From Jejuia sp049889775 (GTDB lineage: Bacteria; Bacteroidota; Bacteroidia; Flavobacteriales; Flavobacteriaceae): DNA of 64,000 nt. The notes under the pieces are model-generated. The model saw only the letters and a program-made list of their open reading frames with translations, made no database searches and was not told the origin of the DNA. The stretch covers positions 1 to 64,000 of the forward strand of contig JBMHCT010000035.1 in the NCBI GenBank assembly GCA_049889775.1, in the 5' to 3' direction. The position numbers and the translations under genes were made by a program. Below are positions 16,969 to 26,559 of this stretch, one piece after another. The number at the start of each line of letters is the position of its first letter. The stretch's first letter is position 1.

Positions 16969-19155
16969 TTATCGAACAAACAGTAACTCTCTGTACTTAG
17001 CTAAGGGCCATAATTCATCATCCACAAGTAATTCCAATTTATCGCAATGATATCTTATACTACTTAAAAAAGGTTTTACTGCTTCACAATATGCTTCTGC
17101 TCTTTCAGTAATATTGGTCATGGCATTCGCCTTCTTCCTCTCATTAATCATTTTAGTAACTTTACTATTAATATCATCAATATGAGCAGAAATAGCTTTG
17201 ATAAGATTCAATTGCTCCTTCGCTAAATCAGTATAATCTTTATTAAAAATTTCTTTTAAGCCCTTTACATTTTCAATTAGTATATTTTGATATTTTACAG
17301 CTGTTGGAACTATATGATTTCTAGCAATATCACCTAAAACCCTACTTTCAATTTGAAGATGGTTTATATAAGCATTCATTTCTACCTCGTAACGTGCCTC
17401 AACTTCTACTTTACTCATCACATTCATCTCTTCAAAAAGTCTTATAGTACTTTTATGAAGTTTAACTTTTAAAGCCTCTGGAGTTGTTTTGTTATTACTT
17501 AATCCCCTTTTTTGCGCCTCTTTTTCCCAAGCTTCACCATAACCATTGCCTTCAAATAAAATATCTTTTGATGCTTTAATGTATTCACGCAACACATTAA
17601 AGATAGCTTCATCCTTTTTGAAATTTTTACCATCCACAAGTTCGTCCACTTCAACTTTAAATTCTTTAAGTTGTTTGGCTATTATAGTATTCAAAACTGT
17701 CATTGGGTTGCCACAATTTGCCAGCGATCCAACTGCCCTAAACTCGAATTTGTTTCCAGTAAAAGCAAATGGTGAAGTACGATTTCTATCCGTGTTATCA
17801 AGAAGAACATCAGGTATTTTGCCAACCACATTCAACTTTAAATCTGTTTTTTCCTTTGGAGATAATTTTCCTTTAGTAACGCCTTCCAAATTATTTAAAA
17901 CTTTGGTTAACTGCTCTCCGATAAATATGGATATTATAGATGGCGGGGCTTCATTAGCACCAAGTCTATGATCGTTACTTGCTGAGGCAATTGAGGCTCT
18001 TAACAATTCCTCATTTTCATAAACCGCTTTTATGGTATTGATGAAAAAAGTTAAAAATTGCAAATTACTCATTGGAGTTTTACCTGGCTTTAAAAGATTA
18101 ACGCCAGAATCTGTAGTAAGCGACCAGTTATTGTGTTTACCAGAACCGTTAATATTAGCAAAAGGTTTTTCGTGAAGTAGTACCTTGAAATTATGGCGAG
18201 AAGCAACACGACCCATTACATCTATGAGCAACGAATTATGATCTACAGATAGATTTGCTTCTTCATATATAGGCGCAATTTCAAACTGATTTGGAGCCAC
18301 TTCGTTATGACGCGTTTTTGCAGGTATACCGAGTAACATGCATTGATTTTCTAAATCTCGCATAAAATTAAGTGCACGACTTGGAATAGAACCGAAATAA
18401 TGATCATCTAATTGTTGCCCTTTTGCAGAGGAGTGCCCTAATAAAGTACGTCCTGTCAAAGTAATATCTGGTCTACAAGCTGCCAAATTTTTATCTACTA
18501 GAAAATATTCTTGCTCCCACCCAACTGACGCAGAAACCTTTTTTACATTTTTATCAAAATAGCGACATACTTGTGTAGCGGCATCATCAATAGCATGTAA
18601 TGCTCTTAATAAAGGTGTTTTGTAATCCAATGCCTCACCTGTGTAAGCTACAAAAATGGTGGGGATACAAAGTGTTGTTTCATATATAAATGCGGGCGAA
18701 GTTGGATCCCAAGCAGTATACCCCCTAGCCTCAAATGTATTTCTAATGCCACCACTTGGAAAGCTAGAAGCATCTGGTTCTTGTTGTACCAATTGGTCCC
18801 CATCAAACTTTTCGAGAGTTTTCCCATCTGCTGTAGTCTCAAAAAAAGCATCATGCTTTTCTGCTGTTGCTCCTGTTAAAGGTTGAAACCAGTGTGTGTA
18901 GTGCGTAACACCTTTAGATAACGCCCAATTCTTCATGGATGCCGCCACTTGATCTGCTACTATTCTATTAATCTTTTTTCCACCCTTAATGGCACTCATT
19001 ACACCATTAAAAGCATCTCCTGTAAGATATTGACGCATAGTTTTTTCGTTAAACACGTTAGATGCAAATAACTCAGAACGTTTTTCTGTCTCAACAAATG
19101 CATCAGTCCTATAATTTATAGCTGCTTTTAGCGCTTCAAATCTTAAAATGGCCAT
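16969..19155 (-). CDS. glnN: Type III glutamine synthetase
   Basis: A 728-residue GSIII enzyme that makes glutamine from glutamate, ammonia and ATP; the usual length is about 725-730. Recognisable features are the GSIII N-terminal domain (FNEKTMRQYLTGDAF), SFPSGGIRNTFEARGYTAWD, the metal-binding VGWEQEYFLVD, RHNEVAPNQFEIAP, the ammonia/ATP region NINGSGKHNNWS, and SNDHRLGANEAPPSI. The long helical C-terminal part (about 560-700) is characteristic of GSIII. It is divergent from the type II gene at 19427, so two unrelated ammonia-assimilating enzymes share one control region. Confidence 0.95.
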   Translation of the reverse strand: MAILRFEALKAAINYRTDAFVETEKRSELFASNVFNEKTMRQYLTGDAFNGVMSAIKGGKKINRIVADQVAASMKNWALSKGVTHYTHWFQPLTGATAEKHDAFFETTADGKTLEKFDGDQLVQQEPDASSFPSGGIRNTFEARGYTAWDPTSPAFIYETTLCIPTIFVAYTGEALDYKTPLLRALHAIDDAATQVCRYFDKNVKKVSASVGWEQEYFLVDKNLAACRPDITLTGRTLLGHSSAKGQQLDDHYFGSIPSRALNFMRDLENQCMLLGIPAKTRHNEVAPNQFEIAPIYEEANLSVDHNSLLIDVMGRVASRHNFKVLLHEKPFANINGSGKHNNWSLTTDSGVNLLKPGKTPMSNLQFLTFFINTIKAVYENEELLRASIASASNDHRLGANEAPPSIISIFIGEQLTKVLNNLEGVTKGKLSPKEKTDLKLNVVGKIPDVLLDNTDRNRTSPFAFTGNKFEFRAVGSLANCGNPMTVLNTIIAKQLKEFKVEVDELVDGKNFKKDEAIFNVLREYIKASKDILFEGNGYGEAWEKEAQKRGLSNNKTTPEALKVKLHKSTIRLFEEMNVMSKVEVEARYEVEMNAYINHLQIESRVLGDIARNHIVPTAVKYQNILIENVKGLKEIFNKDYTDLAKEQLNLIKAISAHIDDINSKVTKMINERKKANAMTNITERAEAYCEAVKPFLSSIRYHCDKLELLVDDELWPLAKYRELLFVR

Positions 19156-19191
19156 TTATTTATGATTATTAAATGTTTATTTCTTGGGGTA

Positions 19192-19199
19192 CAAAAATA
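19192..19199 (-). promoter_or_regulatory. -7 element of the type III glutamine synthetase gene
   Basis: TATTTTTG on the minus strand, 36 bases before the ATG; matches TAnnTTTG. The nearest TTG upstream is too close to be a standard -33 box. Confidence 0.4.
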
Positions 19200-19256
19200 G
19201 CAGATAACCAACAATCTATAAATTAAAATAGATTTTTTTACTATTGCAAATATTTC

Positions 19257-19280
19257 AGTATATGTATAAATTTATATACT
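19257..19280. promoter_or_regulatory. Palindromic operator candidate in the glutamine synthetase divergent region
   Basis: AGTATAT and ATATACT form the outer arms, and TATAAATTTATA (19265-19276) inside is a perfect 12-bp palindrome. It lies roughly midway between the two glutamine synthetase genes. Confidence 0.35.
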
Positions 19281-19293
19281 TTTTTTAAAATAA

Positions 19294-19311
19294 ACCCTAA
19301 AAAAATAGGGT
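19294..19311. promoter_or_regulatory. ACCCTA/TAGGGT inverted repeat in the glutamine synthetase divergent region
   Basis: ACCCTA (19294-19299) and TAGGGT (19306-19311) are separated by six A residues. In this very AT-rich gap these are among the few G/C-containing blocks, so a protein site or a small hairpin is plausible. Confidence 0.3.
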
Positions 19312-19379
19312 ATAAATAAAAATAACAGCAACATTTATGAAAACCACCCCCTTGAAGTTAAAGTATCTTTTTAAAAATA

Positions 19380-19387
19380 TATATTTG
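19380..19387 (+). promoter_or_regulatory. -7 element of the type II glutamine synthetase gene
   Basis: TATATTTG, 39 bases before the ATG. A TTG at 19352-19354 is 25 bases upstream, longer than the normal spacer. Confidence 0.4.
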
Positions 19388-19426
19388 TGTGATTGAAATT
19401 AAGATATTCACAATAACAAATTAATC

Positions 19427-20440
19427 ATGGCAAAAATTAAATTAGAATACCTTTGGTTAGATGGTACTGAGCCAACACAGGTATTGAGAGGAAAAACTAA
19501 AGTTGAAGAACACGAAGATTTTAAAGGAACATTAGATGAAATAGGAATGTGGTCTTTTGATGGATCATCTACAAACCAAGCTGAAGGTGGATCTTCAGAT
19601 TGTTTATTAAAGCCTGTTGCAATTTACCCTGATCCTGTTAGAAAAAATGGCTACTTGGTAATGACAGAAGTTTTAAATGCAGATGGTACACCACACCCTA
19701 CAAACGGTCGTGCAACTATTGATGATGATGATGATGATTTTTGGTTTGGTTTTGAACAAGAATATTTCTTATGGGATGTGGATACAAACTTACCATTAGG
19801 TTTCCCAAGAGATCAAACGCCTCAAGGACAATTCTACTGTTCTGTTGGAGCTAAAAACGCTTTTGGTAGAGAAATGATTGAAGAGCATGCAGATTTATGT
19901 ATTGAGGCTGGATTAAATTTTGAAGGTATTAATGCTGAAGTTGCTGCTGGACAGTGGGAATTCCAATTGTTTGGAAAAGGCGCAAAACTTGCTGGGGATG
20001 AAATCTGGATTGCACGTTATTTATTAGAAAGACTAGGAGAAAAATATGGAGTGGCAATAGAATATCACCCTAAACCTCTTGGTGATACAGATTGGAATGG
20101 TTCTGGTATGCATGCTAACTTTTCTAACGAAACTTTAAGAACATGTGGTGATAAAGCTGTTTACGAAAAAATTTGTGAAGCTTTCCGTCCTGTTGTAGAT
20201 GAGCATATTGCCGTTTATGGAGCTTATAACGACCAACGTTTAACTGGAAAACATGAAACTGCTGCTATTACTGATTTCTCTTGGGGAATTTCAGACAGAG
20301 GAGCTTCAATTCGTATTCCAATTATAGCGGTTGAAAAAGGATACAAAGGTTGGTTAGAAGATAGAAGACCTGCATCTAACGGTGACCCTTACAAAATTGC
20401 TGCGAGAATTATTAAAACTGTAAAATCTGCAGACGTTTAA
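19427..20440 (+). CDS. Type II (eukaryote-like) glutamine synthetase
   Basis: A 337-residue GSII enzyme, much shorter than GSI (about 470) or GSIII. The N-terminal beta-grasp domain (IKLEYLWLDGT... MWSFDGSSTNQAEG) carries the classic DGSST segment. The catalytic domain has WFGFEQEYFL (metal Glu), EGINAEVAAGQWEFQ, WNGSGMHANFS, GAYNDQRLTGKHET and SDRGASIRIP. A run of six GAT codons (19721-19738) encodes six Asp just before DFWFG, apparently normal for flavobacterial members. It has its own strong terminator and is divergent from the type III gene. Confidence 0.93.
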   Translation: MAKIKLEYLWLDGTEPTQVLRGKTKVEEHEDFKGTLDEIGMWSFDGSSTNQAEGGSSDCLLKPVAIYPDPVRKNGYLVMTEVLNADGTPHPTNGRATIDDDDDDFWFGFEQEYFLWDVDTNLPLGFPRDQTPQGQFYCSVGAKNAFGREMIEEHADLCIEAGLNFEGINAEVAAGQWEFQLFGKGAKLAGDEIWIARYLLERLGEKYGVAIEYHPKPLGDTDWNGSGMHANFSNETLRTCGDKAVYEKICEAFRPVVDEHIAVYGAYNDQRLTGKHETAAITDFSWGISDRGASIRIPIIAVEKGYKGWLEDRRPASNGDPYKIAARIIKTVKSADV

Positions 20441-20465
20441 TTCTTAATAAATTAGTTAAATCTCG

Positions 20466-20497
20466 AAAAACGCTTCAATGAAATTGGAGCGTTTTTT
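20466..20497 (+). terminator. Rho-independent terminator of the type II glutamine synthetase gene
   Basis: AACGCTTCAAT pairs with ATTGGAGCGTT (11 bp with one G-U) around loop GAA; flanking A and T runs extend the stem and provide the U-tract (TTTTTT). Confidence 0.88.
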
Positions 20498-20717
20498 GTT
20501 TTATAAATTTTGTACAGAAACTTGGTCAATAATTTTATATGAATTGTGCTATTGTACAAAAGTATTGCATCAAATGGCATTCTAATATTAATATACAATT
20601 ACAAAATTTACTTTTAATATTACTAGATTTAACGATATCATAGGCCATAACCTTTATAACAATTTTAACAATAGAAACCCCTTTTTAATCGTTATTTTAG
20701 CCACAAATTATCTCAAA

Positions 20718-22871
20718 TTGAAATTACCATTTTATCAATATATAGTACTTCTATTCGTAATTTTCACCTCTGTTTATTCGTATGCGCAACAGAAAATAGA
20801 AATTAGAAGATCTGGATTTTTAAATTTTGATGAAGACAATTATCCTGGAGCACGAATTTTAACTCGAGACGATTCTGAGCAAGTACATATTTTCCACAAT
20901 GGGACAGATATGTGGTGCGATAAAGCGTATTATTATGGTAATGAAAACTCTATAGAGGCCTTTGGTAATGTTAAGATGGTACAAGGCGATACCATAAAGA
21001 TGACATCAAAATATGTACAATATAGCGGAGCAACACAATTAGCTTTTGCCAGCGGAGATGTAATCTTAACAAATCCAGATTCTAAAATTTCAACGGATAC
21101 ATTATATTTTGACAGGGAAAGACAGCAAGCTTTTTATAGAAGTAATGGCACCGTAGAAATTGATACTACAGGTACTATTGTTAGTAAAATAGGCCGTTAT
21201 TACGCCAAGGAAAAAAAGTACAAGTTCGTTGAAGATGTTGTGCTTACAAATCCTGATGCTAAAATTGAAACTAATTATTTTGATTTTTATGATGAATTGA
21301 AGCACGCCTATTTATTTGGCCCTTCTATCATAACTACTGACGAGAGTGTTACCTATTGTGAAAAAGGTTTTTATGATACCCAAGCAAAAACGGGGTATGC
21401 CATGAAAAATGCCAAAATTGATTATGAAGGCAAAGAGATTTTAGGTGATAGTATTTACTTTGATCAAAACAAAAATTTCTCATCGGCTACCAATAATATA
21501 AAAGTAACAGATACCCTAAATAAAAGTATTGTAAAAGGGCATTATACAGAAGTATTTAGGGCTAAGGACTCTATTTTTATCACGAAACGTGCTGTTGCTA
21601 TTACATTACAAGAAAAAGATTCCATTTATATACATGGAGACACATTAATGGTTACAGGGAAACCTGAAAAACGTATAACCCGAGCCTTTAGAAATGTAAA
21701 AATCTATAAATCTGATTTAAGTGGAAAAGCGGACTCAATTCATGCAAATCACGCCACAGGATTAACACAACTAATAAACATTAACAAATCAGGTTCTAGT
21801 GGTGCTTTTTCAACAGCCAGAAAACCAATTCTTTGGAATTTGGGCAATCAAATGACTGGAGATACTATTCATTTACAATCAGATACAGAAAAAGATAAAT
21901 TAGATTCTTTGATTGTTTTTAACCAGGCAGCACTAACAAGTAAGGATACTTTAGGCACAGGGTATAATCAAATTAATGGTAAAAAACTGGTTGGTCTTTT
22001 TAATGAGGATAATGAAATATATAATGTCGATATTATCAAAAACGCACAAGTAATTTATTATTTAAGAAATGAAAATGGAGAATTAACTGGTATTGATAAA
22101 TCAAAATCTGGCCTTATAAATATAAAAATAAATGATAATGCTATTGAGGAAGTTAGAAAAATCAATCAAATAGATGGTAAGGTGTATCCAGAATCCCAAT
22201 TTCCAAAAAATGAAAGAATATTAAAAGGTTTCGATTGGAGAGAAGAAGAACGACCATTAAGTGTAGAGGATCTTTTCAAGGATGATCCACCTTTGAATTT
22301 GCCAACAATAAAAGGGTTGGATGATTATGTGCCTGAAGATGATTTTTTTCAAACTAAATTAGATGAAAGAATAAAGAAAAGTATTAAGCCTAGACGAAAA
22401 AATGGTTATACATTATTAGATAAAGTCATTTCAAATAACGCTCAAGTGATATTAAATGTTCAAGTTTCTGCACAAGATAATTTTCAAATTTTTTACACGT
22501 TTGACGATGTTAAATCCTTTAAAGAAAAACATTCCATCAGAAAAGTTGTTTTGAACCATGAAAATTCGGTTAATCTGACTTTCGATTTTCCTGAAAATAT
22601 TATTCCTGAAAATTTGAGAATAGATGTAGGTAGTAACAGAGAACAAGAAAGATTAAAAATAAACTCAATATTCATTAACTATAAAAAACATCAAATATAT
22701 ATCCCGGGTAATACGATACTAGATTTCTTTGAGCCTAATCGCTTCCTAATATATAATGAAGAACTCGGAAGTTTTAGGTTAAAAACTATTAAAATCAAAA
22801 ATACTGAAAGCTATGACCCTTATTTCATATCTACAAAGAAATTAATTGATTTACTATCAAAATTTGATTAA
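20718..22871 (+). CDS. OstA-like LPS transport-type protein with extra C-terminal domain
   Basis: A 717-residue exported protein. A signal peptide (residues 1-23, ending SYAQ) precedes repeated beta strands of the OstA/LptA type (for example NVKMVQGDTIKMTSKYVQY and GDVILTNPDSKISTDTLYFD), running to about residue 500. That beta-jellyroll family forms the periplasmic bridge carrying LPS to the outer membrane. After a proline/acid-rich linker (GFDWREEERPLS onward, about 505-570) comes a further domain (about 580-717) with FQIFYTF, LTFDFPENI, LRIDVG and SIFINY. The start is TTG 20718; no nearby ATG would keep the signal peptide. First gene of a long co-directional run. Confidence 0.8.
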   Translation: MKLPFYQYIVLLFVIFTSVYSYAQQKIEIRRSGFLNFDEDNYPGARILTRDDSEQVHIFHNGTDMWCDKAYYYGNENSIEAFGNVKMVQGDTIKMTSKYVQYSGATQLAFASGDVILTNPDSKISTDTLYFDRERQQAFYRSNGTVEIDTTGTIVSKIGRYYAKEKKYKFVEDVVLTNPDAKIETNYFDFYDELKHAYLFGPSIITTDESVTYCEKGFYDTQAKTGYAMKNAKIDYEGKEILGDSIYFDQNKNFSSATNNIKVTDTLNKSIVKGHYTEVFRAKDSIFITKRAVAITLQEKDSIYIHGDTLMVTGKPEKRITRAFRNVKIYKSDLSGKADSIHANHATGLTQLININKSGSSGAFSTARKPILWNLGNQMTGDTIHLQSDTEKDKLDSLIVFNQAALTSKDTLGTGYNQINGKKLVGLFNEDNEIYNVDIIKNAQVIYYLRNENGELTGIDKSKSGLINIKINDNAIEEVRKINQIDGKVYPESQFPKNERILKGFDWREEERPLSVEDLFKDDPPLNLPTIKGLDDYVPEDDFFQTKLDERIKKSIKPRRKNGYTLLDKVISNNAQVILNVQVSAQDNFQIFYTFDDVKSFKEKHSIRKVVLNHENSVNLTFDFPENIIPENLRIDVGSNREQERLKINSIFINYKKHQIYIPGNTILDFFEPNRFLIYNEELGSFRLKTIKIKNTESYDPYFISTKKLIDLLSKFD

Positions 22872-22879
22872 GATTAAAA

Positions 22880-24076
22880 TTGCAAGTGAAAAAGAACTTT
22901 CTTAAACACCAAGCTCAAACAACTCCACACCCACTTGGGATGGAAATAACGTACGCGAATGGATGTTATATTTACGATACAAATAATAACGCTCATCTAG
23001 ACTTTGTAGCTGGAGTATCCGCTTGTCCACTTGGACATAATCATCCTAAGATCAATAAGGCTATAAAGGAACAAGTAGATAAGTATCTTCATGTTATGGT
23101 TTATGGTGAATACATCCAAAAACCTGCTGTATCCCTAACCAAACTATTAGCAGAGAACTTACCTTCAAATTTACAAAAAACATACCTCACAAATTCTGGA
23201 ACAGAAGCAATAGAGGGAGCCATGAAACTTGTAAAACGAGCAACTGGTAGGAGTGAAATTATTGCTGCAAACAATGCCTACCATGGCAATACAACGGGAT
23301 CTTTAAGTATTATGGGCTTTGAAGAACGCAAAAAAGCATTCAGGCCTTTATTGCCAGATGTACGCTTTATTGAGTTCAATAATGAACTGGACTTAAAGTT
23401 AATAACAAATAAAACCGCAGGTGTTGTTCTAGAAACTATTCAAGGGGGTGCTGGTTTTATTGAACCTACAAACGGCTATCTTGAAAAAGTTAGAAAAAGA
23501 TGTGATGAAACTGGTACGCTTTTAATTTTAGATGAGATTCAACCAGGAATTGGAAGAACAGGAAAACTTTTTGGATTTGAACACTACAACTGCGTACCTG
23601 ATATTTTGGTTACAGGTAAAGGTTTAGGTGGCGGTTTACCCATTGGTGCTTTTACAGCATCCGGTGACCTTATGGATTTACTTATGGACAATCCAAAATT
23701 AGGCCATATTACCACATTTGGTGGACACCCATTAATTGCGGCTTCAGCTTTAGCTACACTAAAGGAAATTACTCAGTCTAACTTGATGAGTGAGGTAGTT
23801 ACTAAAGAAAGGTTGTTTAGAAAACTACTTAAACACGAACATATTAAAGAAATAAGAGGCAAAGGCTTAATGCTAGCCATAATTGTTAAGTCACCAGAAG
23901 TTGCCAACAAACTTGTACTTGAAGCAAAAAATAGAATGCTCATCTTATTTTGGTTGTTGTTCGAACCTAGAGCCGTACGCATTACTCCTCCCCTTATTAT
24001 TTCGGAAGAGGAAATCATCAAAGGTTGTAATATTATCTTATCTATACTTGATTCAATTCCGTTAGAAAAAAGTTAA
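22880..24076 (+). CDS. Class III PLP-dependent aminotransferase
   Basis: A 398-residue aminotransferase of the acetylornithine / 4-aminobutyrate (class III) family. Visible features are GVSACPLGHNHP near the N-terminus, YLTNSGTEAIEGAMKLV (PLP phosphate loop), YHGNTTGSLS, LDEIQPGIGRTG (Asp contacting the PLP ring nitrogen), LVTGKGLGGGLPIGAF (Schiff-base Lys near 247), and HITTFGGHPL. The substrate cannot be assigned. The start is TTG 22880, nine bases after the OstA-like stop; a GTG two codons later is the alternative. Neighbours suggest an operon with OstA-like and TPR genes. Confidence 0.87.
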   Translation: MQVKKNFLKHQAQTTPHPLGMEITYANGCYIYDTNNNAHLDFVAGVSACPLGHNHPKINKAIKEQVDKYLHVMVYGEYIQKPAVSLTKLLAENLPSNLQKTYLTNSGTEAIEGAMKLVKRATGRSEIIAANNAYHGNTTGSLSIMGFEERKKAFRPLLPDVRFIEFNNELDLKLITNKTAGVVLETIQGGAGFIEPTNGYLEKVRKRCDETGTLLILDEIQPGIGRTGKLFGFEHYNCVPDILVTGKGLGGGLPIGAFTASGDLMDLLMDNPKLGHITTFGGHPLIAASALATLKEITQSNLMSEVVTKERLFRKLLKHEHIKEIRGKGLMLAIIVKSPEVANKLVLEAKNRMLILFWLLFEPRAVRITPPLIISEEEIIKGCNIILSILDSIPLEKS

Positions 24077-24205
24077 TCTTAATTTCAATCAACCTAAATC
24101 GCACTTGTTCATTACTTTGTTAAAAACATTTACAATTCTAGTTTAAATACATTTATCGATAATACTATTTTTAGCTTAGTAGAATTTAGATACCCAATCT
24201 AATTT

Positions 24206-25594
24206 ATGGAGTTTAGTCAAGACGACAATCAAAATTTACCTCTTACTAAGTTTGAATCGATGTTGAAAACAAATCATGTTTTGTTTTTTGATTCTGAAGA
24301 ATTTGAAAACATCATTCACCATTACTTAAACCAAGGAAAAATAGCTTTAGCAAAAAAAGCAATTAAACTTGGACTACAACAACATCCTTCCTCTTTAAGT
24401 TTGAAATTATTTAGAATTGAAGTTTTAGTGTTTGAAAATGCACTAGATGAAGCCGATAAACTTCTGAATGAGCTTTATATATTAGAACCCCATAATGAAG
24501 AAATATTTATTCAGAAAGCTAATATTCTATCCAAACAAGATAATCATCAAAAGGCTATTGAAGTATTAAAACTTGCTATAGATTTATCTGAAGATATTGT
24601 AGATATTTATTCTTTAATAGGTATGGAATATTTGTTTTTAGATGAGTTTGAAAATGCCAAGATTTACTTTATGAAGTGTTTAGAAGAAGATATACATGAT
24701 TACTCTTCGCTTTATAACGTAATTTACTGTTTTGATTTTCTTGAACAGCATGAAGCTGCGGTTGATTATTTAAATATTATTTTAAATCAAAATCCTTATT
24801 GTGAAGTGGCGTGGCACCAATTAGGAAAACAATATAGCACCTTAGGCATGCATAAAAAAGCATTAGCTGCTTTTGATTTTGCTATAATTTCTGACGACTG
24901 TTTTGTAGGTGCATATTTAGAACGAGGTAAGGTTCTTGAAGAACAAAAAAGCTACGAGGAGGCTATAGAAAGTTATACGGTAACCTTAAAATTAGACGAT
25001 CCAACATCTTTCGCACTACTCAGGATAGGCAGTTGCTATGAAAAATTAGGGAATAGAGAATTGGCGCTCCAATATTTTTATCAGACGGTTAAAGAAGACC
25101 CTTTACTCGATAAAGGCTGGATAGCAATAACAAAATTTTACAAGAAACAGAAAAACTTTCAGAAAGCCCTCTACTATATCAATAAGGCCATAAATATTGA
25201 TACTGAAAATGTGACGTATTGGAAGTTATATGCACAAATTAACCAACGTTTAAACCTTTTTGAGGAAGCAGAACATGGTTATAAAAAAACCCTAGAACTA
25301 GGAAATTTTGAATTGGACACTTGGATTACCAGAGGTGATTTATTGCTAAAATTGGGAGAGACAGAAGCAGCAATTCTCAATTTTGAACAAGCATTGGATT
25401 TTTATCCAGAAAATGCCGAAATAGAATACAGATTAGCTGGTTCGTTTTTTTCAATACAAGAGAAAGCCAAAGGCATTTTTCATTTAAAAAACGGACTCAA
25501 AAGTAATTTTGACTATAATTTCATTATGGACGAACTATTCCCCAATTTTGCCAGTAAAAGTTATGTTAAATCCTTGATCAATTCTAAATCTTAA
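24206..25594 (+). CDS. Tetratricopeptide repeat protein
   Basis: A 462-residue, largely acidic helical protein made of about eleven TPR-like units starting near residue 35. Clear examples are KAIEVLKLAIDLSEDIVDIYSLIG, AWHQLGKQYSTLGMHKKALAAF and AALYYINKAIN-like segments, each with the small/large residue spacing of the 34-residue repeat. No signal peptide or other domain, so probably a cytosolic scaffold. Same strand as the aminotransferase before it (129-base gap) and DUF368 after it. Partner proteins unknown. Confidence 0.87.
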   Translation: MEFSQDDNQNLPLTKFESMLKTNHVLFFDSEEFENIIHHYLNQGKIALAKKAIKLGLQQHPSSLSLKLFRIEVLVFENALDEADKLLNELYILEPHNEEIFIQKANILSKQDNHQKAIEVLKLAIDLSEDIVDIYSLIGMEYLFLDEFENAKIYFMKCLEEDIHDYSSLYNVIYCFDFLEQHEAAVDYLNIILNQNPYCEVAWHQLGKQYSTLGMHKKALAAFDFAIISDDCFVGAYLERGKVLEEQKSYEEAIESYTVTLKLDDPTSFALLRIGSCYEKLGNRELALQYFYQTVKEDPLLDKGWIAITKFYKKQKNFQKALYYINKAINIDTENVTYWKLYAQINQRLNLFEEAEHGYKKTLELGNFELDTWITRGDLLLKLGETEAAILNFEQALDFYPENAEIEYRLAGSFFSIQEKAKGIFHLKNGLKSNFDYNFIMDELFPNFASKSYVKSLINSKS

Positions 25595-25610
25595 ATTAAC
25601 ACAAATTACA

Positions 25611-25618
25611 TACCTTTG
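25611..25618 (+). promoter_or_regulatory. -7 element of the DUF368 pair
   Basis: TACCTTTG, 20 bases before the ATG at 25639, in the 44-base gap after the TPR gene; matches TAnnTTTG. No good -33 TTTG. Confidence 0.4.
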
Positions 25619-25638
25619 GATTTTCCAAATCAATAGGT

Positions 25639-26559
25639 ATGCAACGAAACTTAAAAGATTATCTAGTAATTTCTTTAAAGGGTTTAGCCATGGGGGCTGC
25701 TGACGCTGTTCCAGGCGTCTCAGGTGGCACAATTGCTTTTATTTCTGGCATATATGAAGAGTTCATTTCCACAATTAGCAATGTTCAACCAAAACTTTTC
25801 CAAACACTTTTTAAGAATGGTTTCTTTCCCTTTTGGAAGGAGGCTAATGGTAACTTTATTTTGGCATTACTATCGGGAATAGTAATTAGTTTCGTTTCGT
25901 TTATGAAGCTAGCCAAATATCTGTTAGAACATCACCCTGTGCTTATTTGGTCCTTTTTTTTCGGACTTATTATTGCAAGCATCTATTTTGTAGGTAAACA
26001 AATCACTCAATGGAAAGTTGGCACATTTGTGGCTCTACTTCTTGGTAGCATTTCAGCTTATTACATTTCAACATTGCCTTCTTTACAAAGCAGCAGTAAC
26101 GATTACTTTTTGTTTATTGCTGGGGCAATTGCTATATGTGCGATGATTCTTCCAGGTATTTCAGGTTCATTTATATTAATCATCCTTGGGGCGTATAAAA
26201 CATTAAGCGACGCCATTCATGATGTTAATTTTAAAAAAATAATAATCTTTATACTTGGGGCAGTAACTGGTTTATTAAGTTTTAGCCATATATTAAAATG
26301 GCTTTTCAAAAATTATCACAACATAACTCTTGCTTTACTCACGGGTTTTATTTTCGGGTCTTTGAATAAAGTTTGGCCTTGGAAAGAAAACCTATCTTGG
26401 TATACGAATTCAAAAGGTATTAAAACACCCTTACTACAAGAAAGTGTTTCTCCTTTCAATTTTTCTGGAGACCACCAGCTTGTTTACGCGATAATTCTGA
26501 TGATTCTAGGTTTTTTAACTATTTTTATTTTGGAAAGATTAGGTAGTAAAAAACAATAA
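25639..26559 (+). CDS. DUF368 membrane protein (polyprenyl-phosphate transporter family), copy 1
   Basis: A 306-residue polytopic protein with two internally related halves. Each half has a PG[VI]SG signature: GAADAVPGVSGGT near residue 17-29 and MILPGISGSF near 174. DUF368 proteins (PopT in Vibrio cholerae) have been identified as undecaprenyl-phosphate translocases that return the lipid carrier to the cytosolic face, supporting peptidoglycan, O-antigen and capsule synthesis. Here the stop overlaps the start of a second DUF368 gene by one base. Confidence 0.87.
   Translation: MQRNLKDYLVISLKGLAMGAADAVPGVSGGTIAFISGIYEEFISTISNVQPKLFQTLFKNGFFPFWKEANGNFILALLSGIVISFVSFMKLAKYLLEHHPVLIWSFFFGLIIASIYFVGKQITQWKVGTFVALLLGSISAYYISTLPSLQSSSNDYFLFIAGAIAICAMILPGISGSFILIILGAYKTLSDAIHDVNFKKIIIFILGAVTGLLSFSHILKWLFKNYHNITLALLTGFIFGSLNKVWPWKENLSWYTNSKGIKTPLLQESVSPFNFSGDHQLVYAIILMILGFLTIFILERLGSKKQ

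Noticed and set aside
19721..19738. Six-fold GAT repeat as a phase-variation tract
   Set aside because: It is a triplet repeat inside the type II glutamine synthetase coding for Asp before DFWFG, so slippage would not shift the frame. The acidic run seems usual in relatives.
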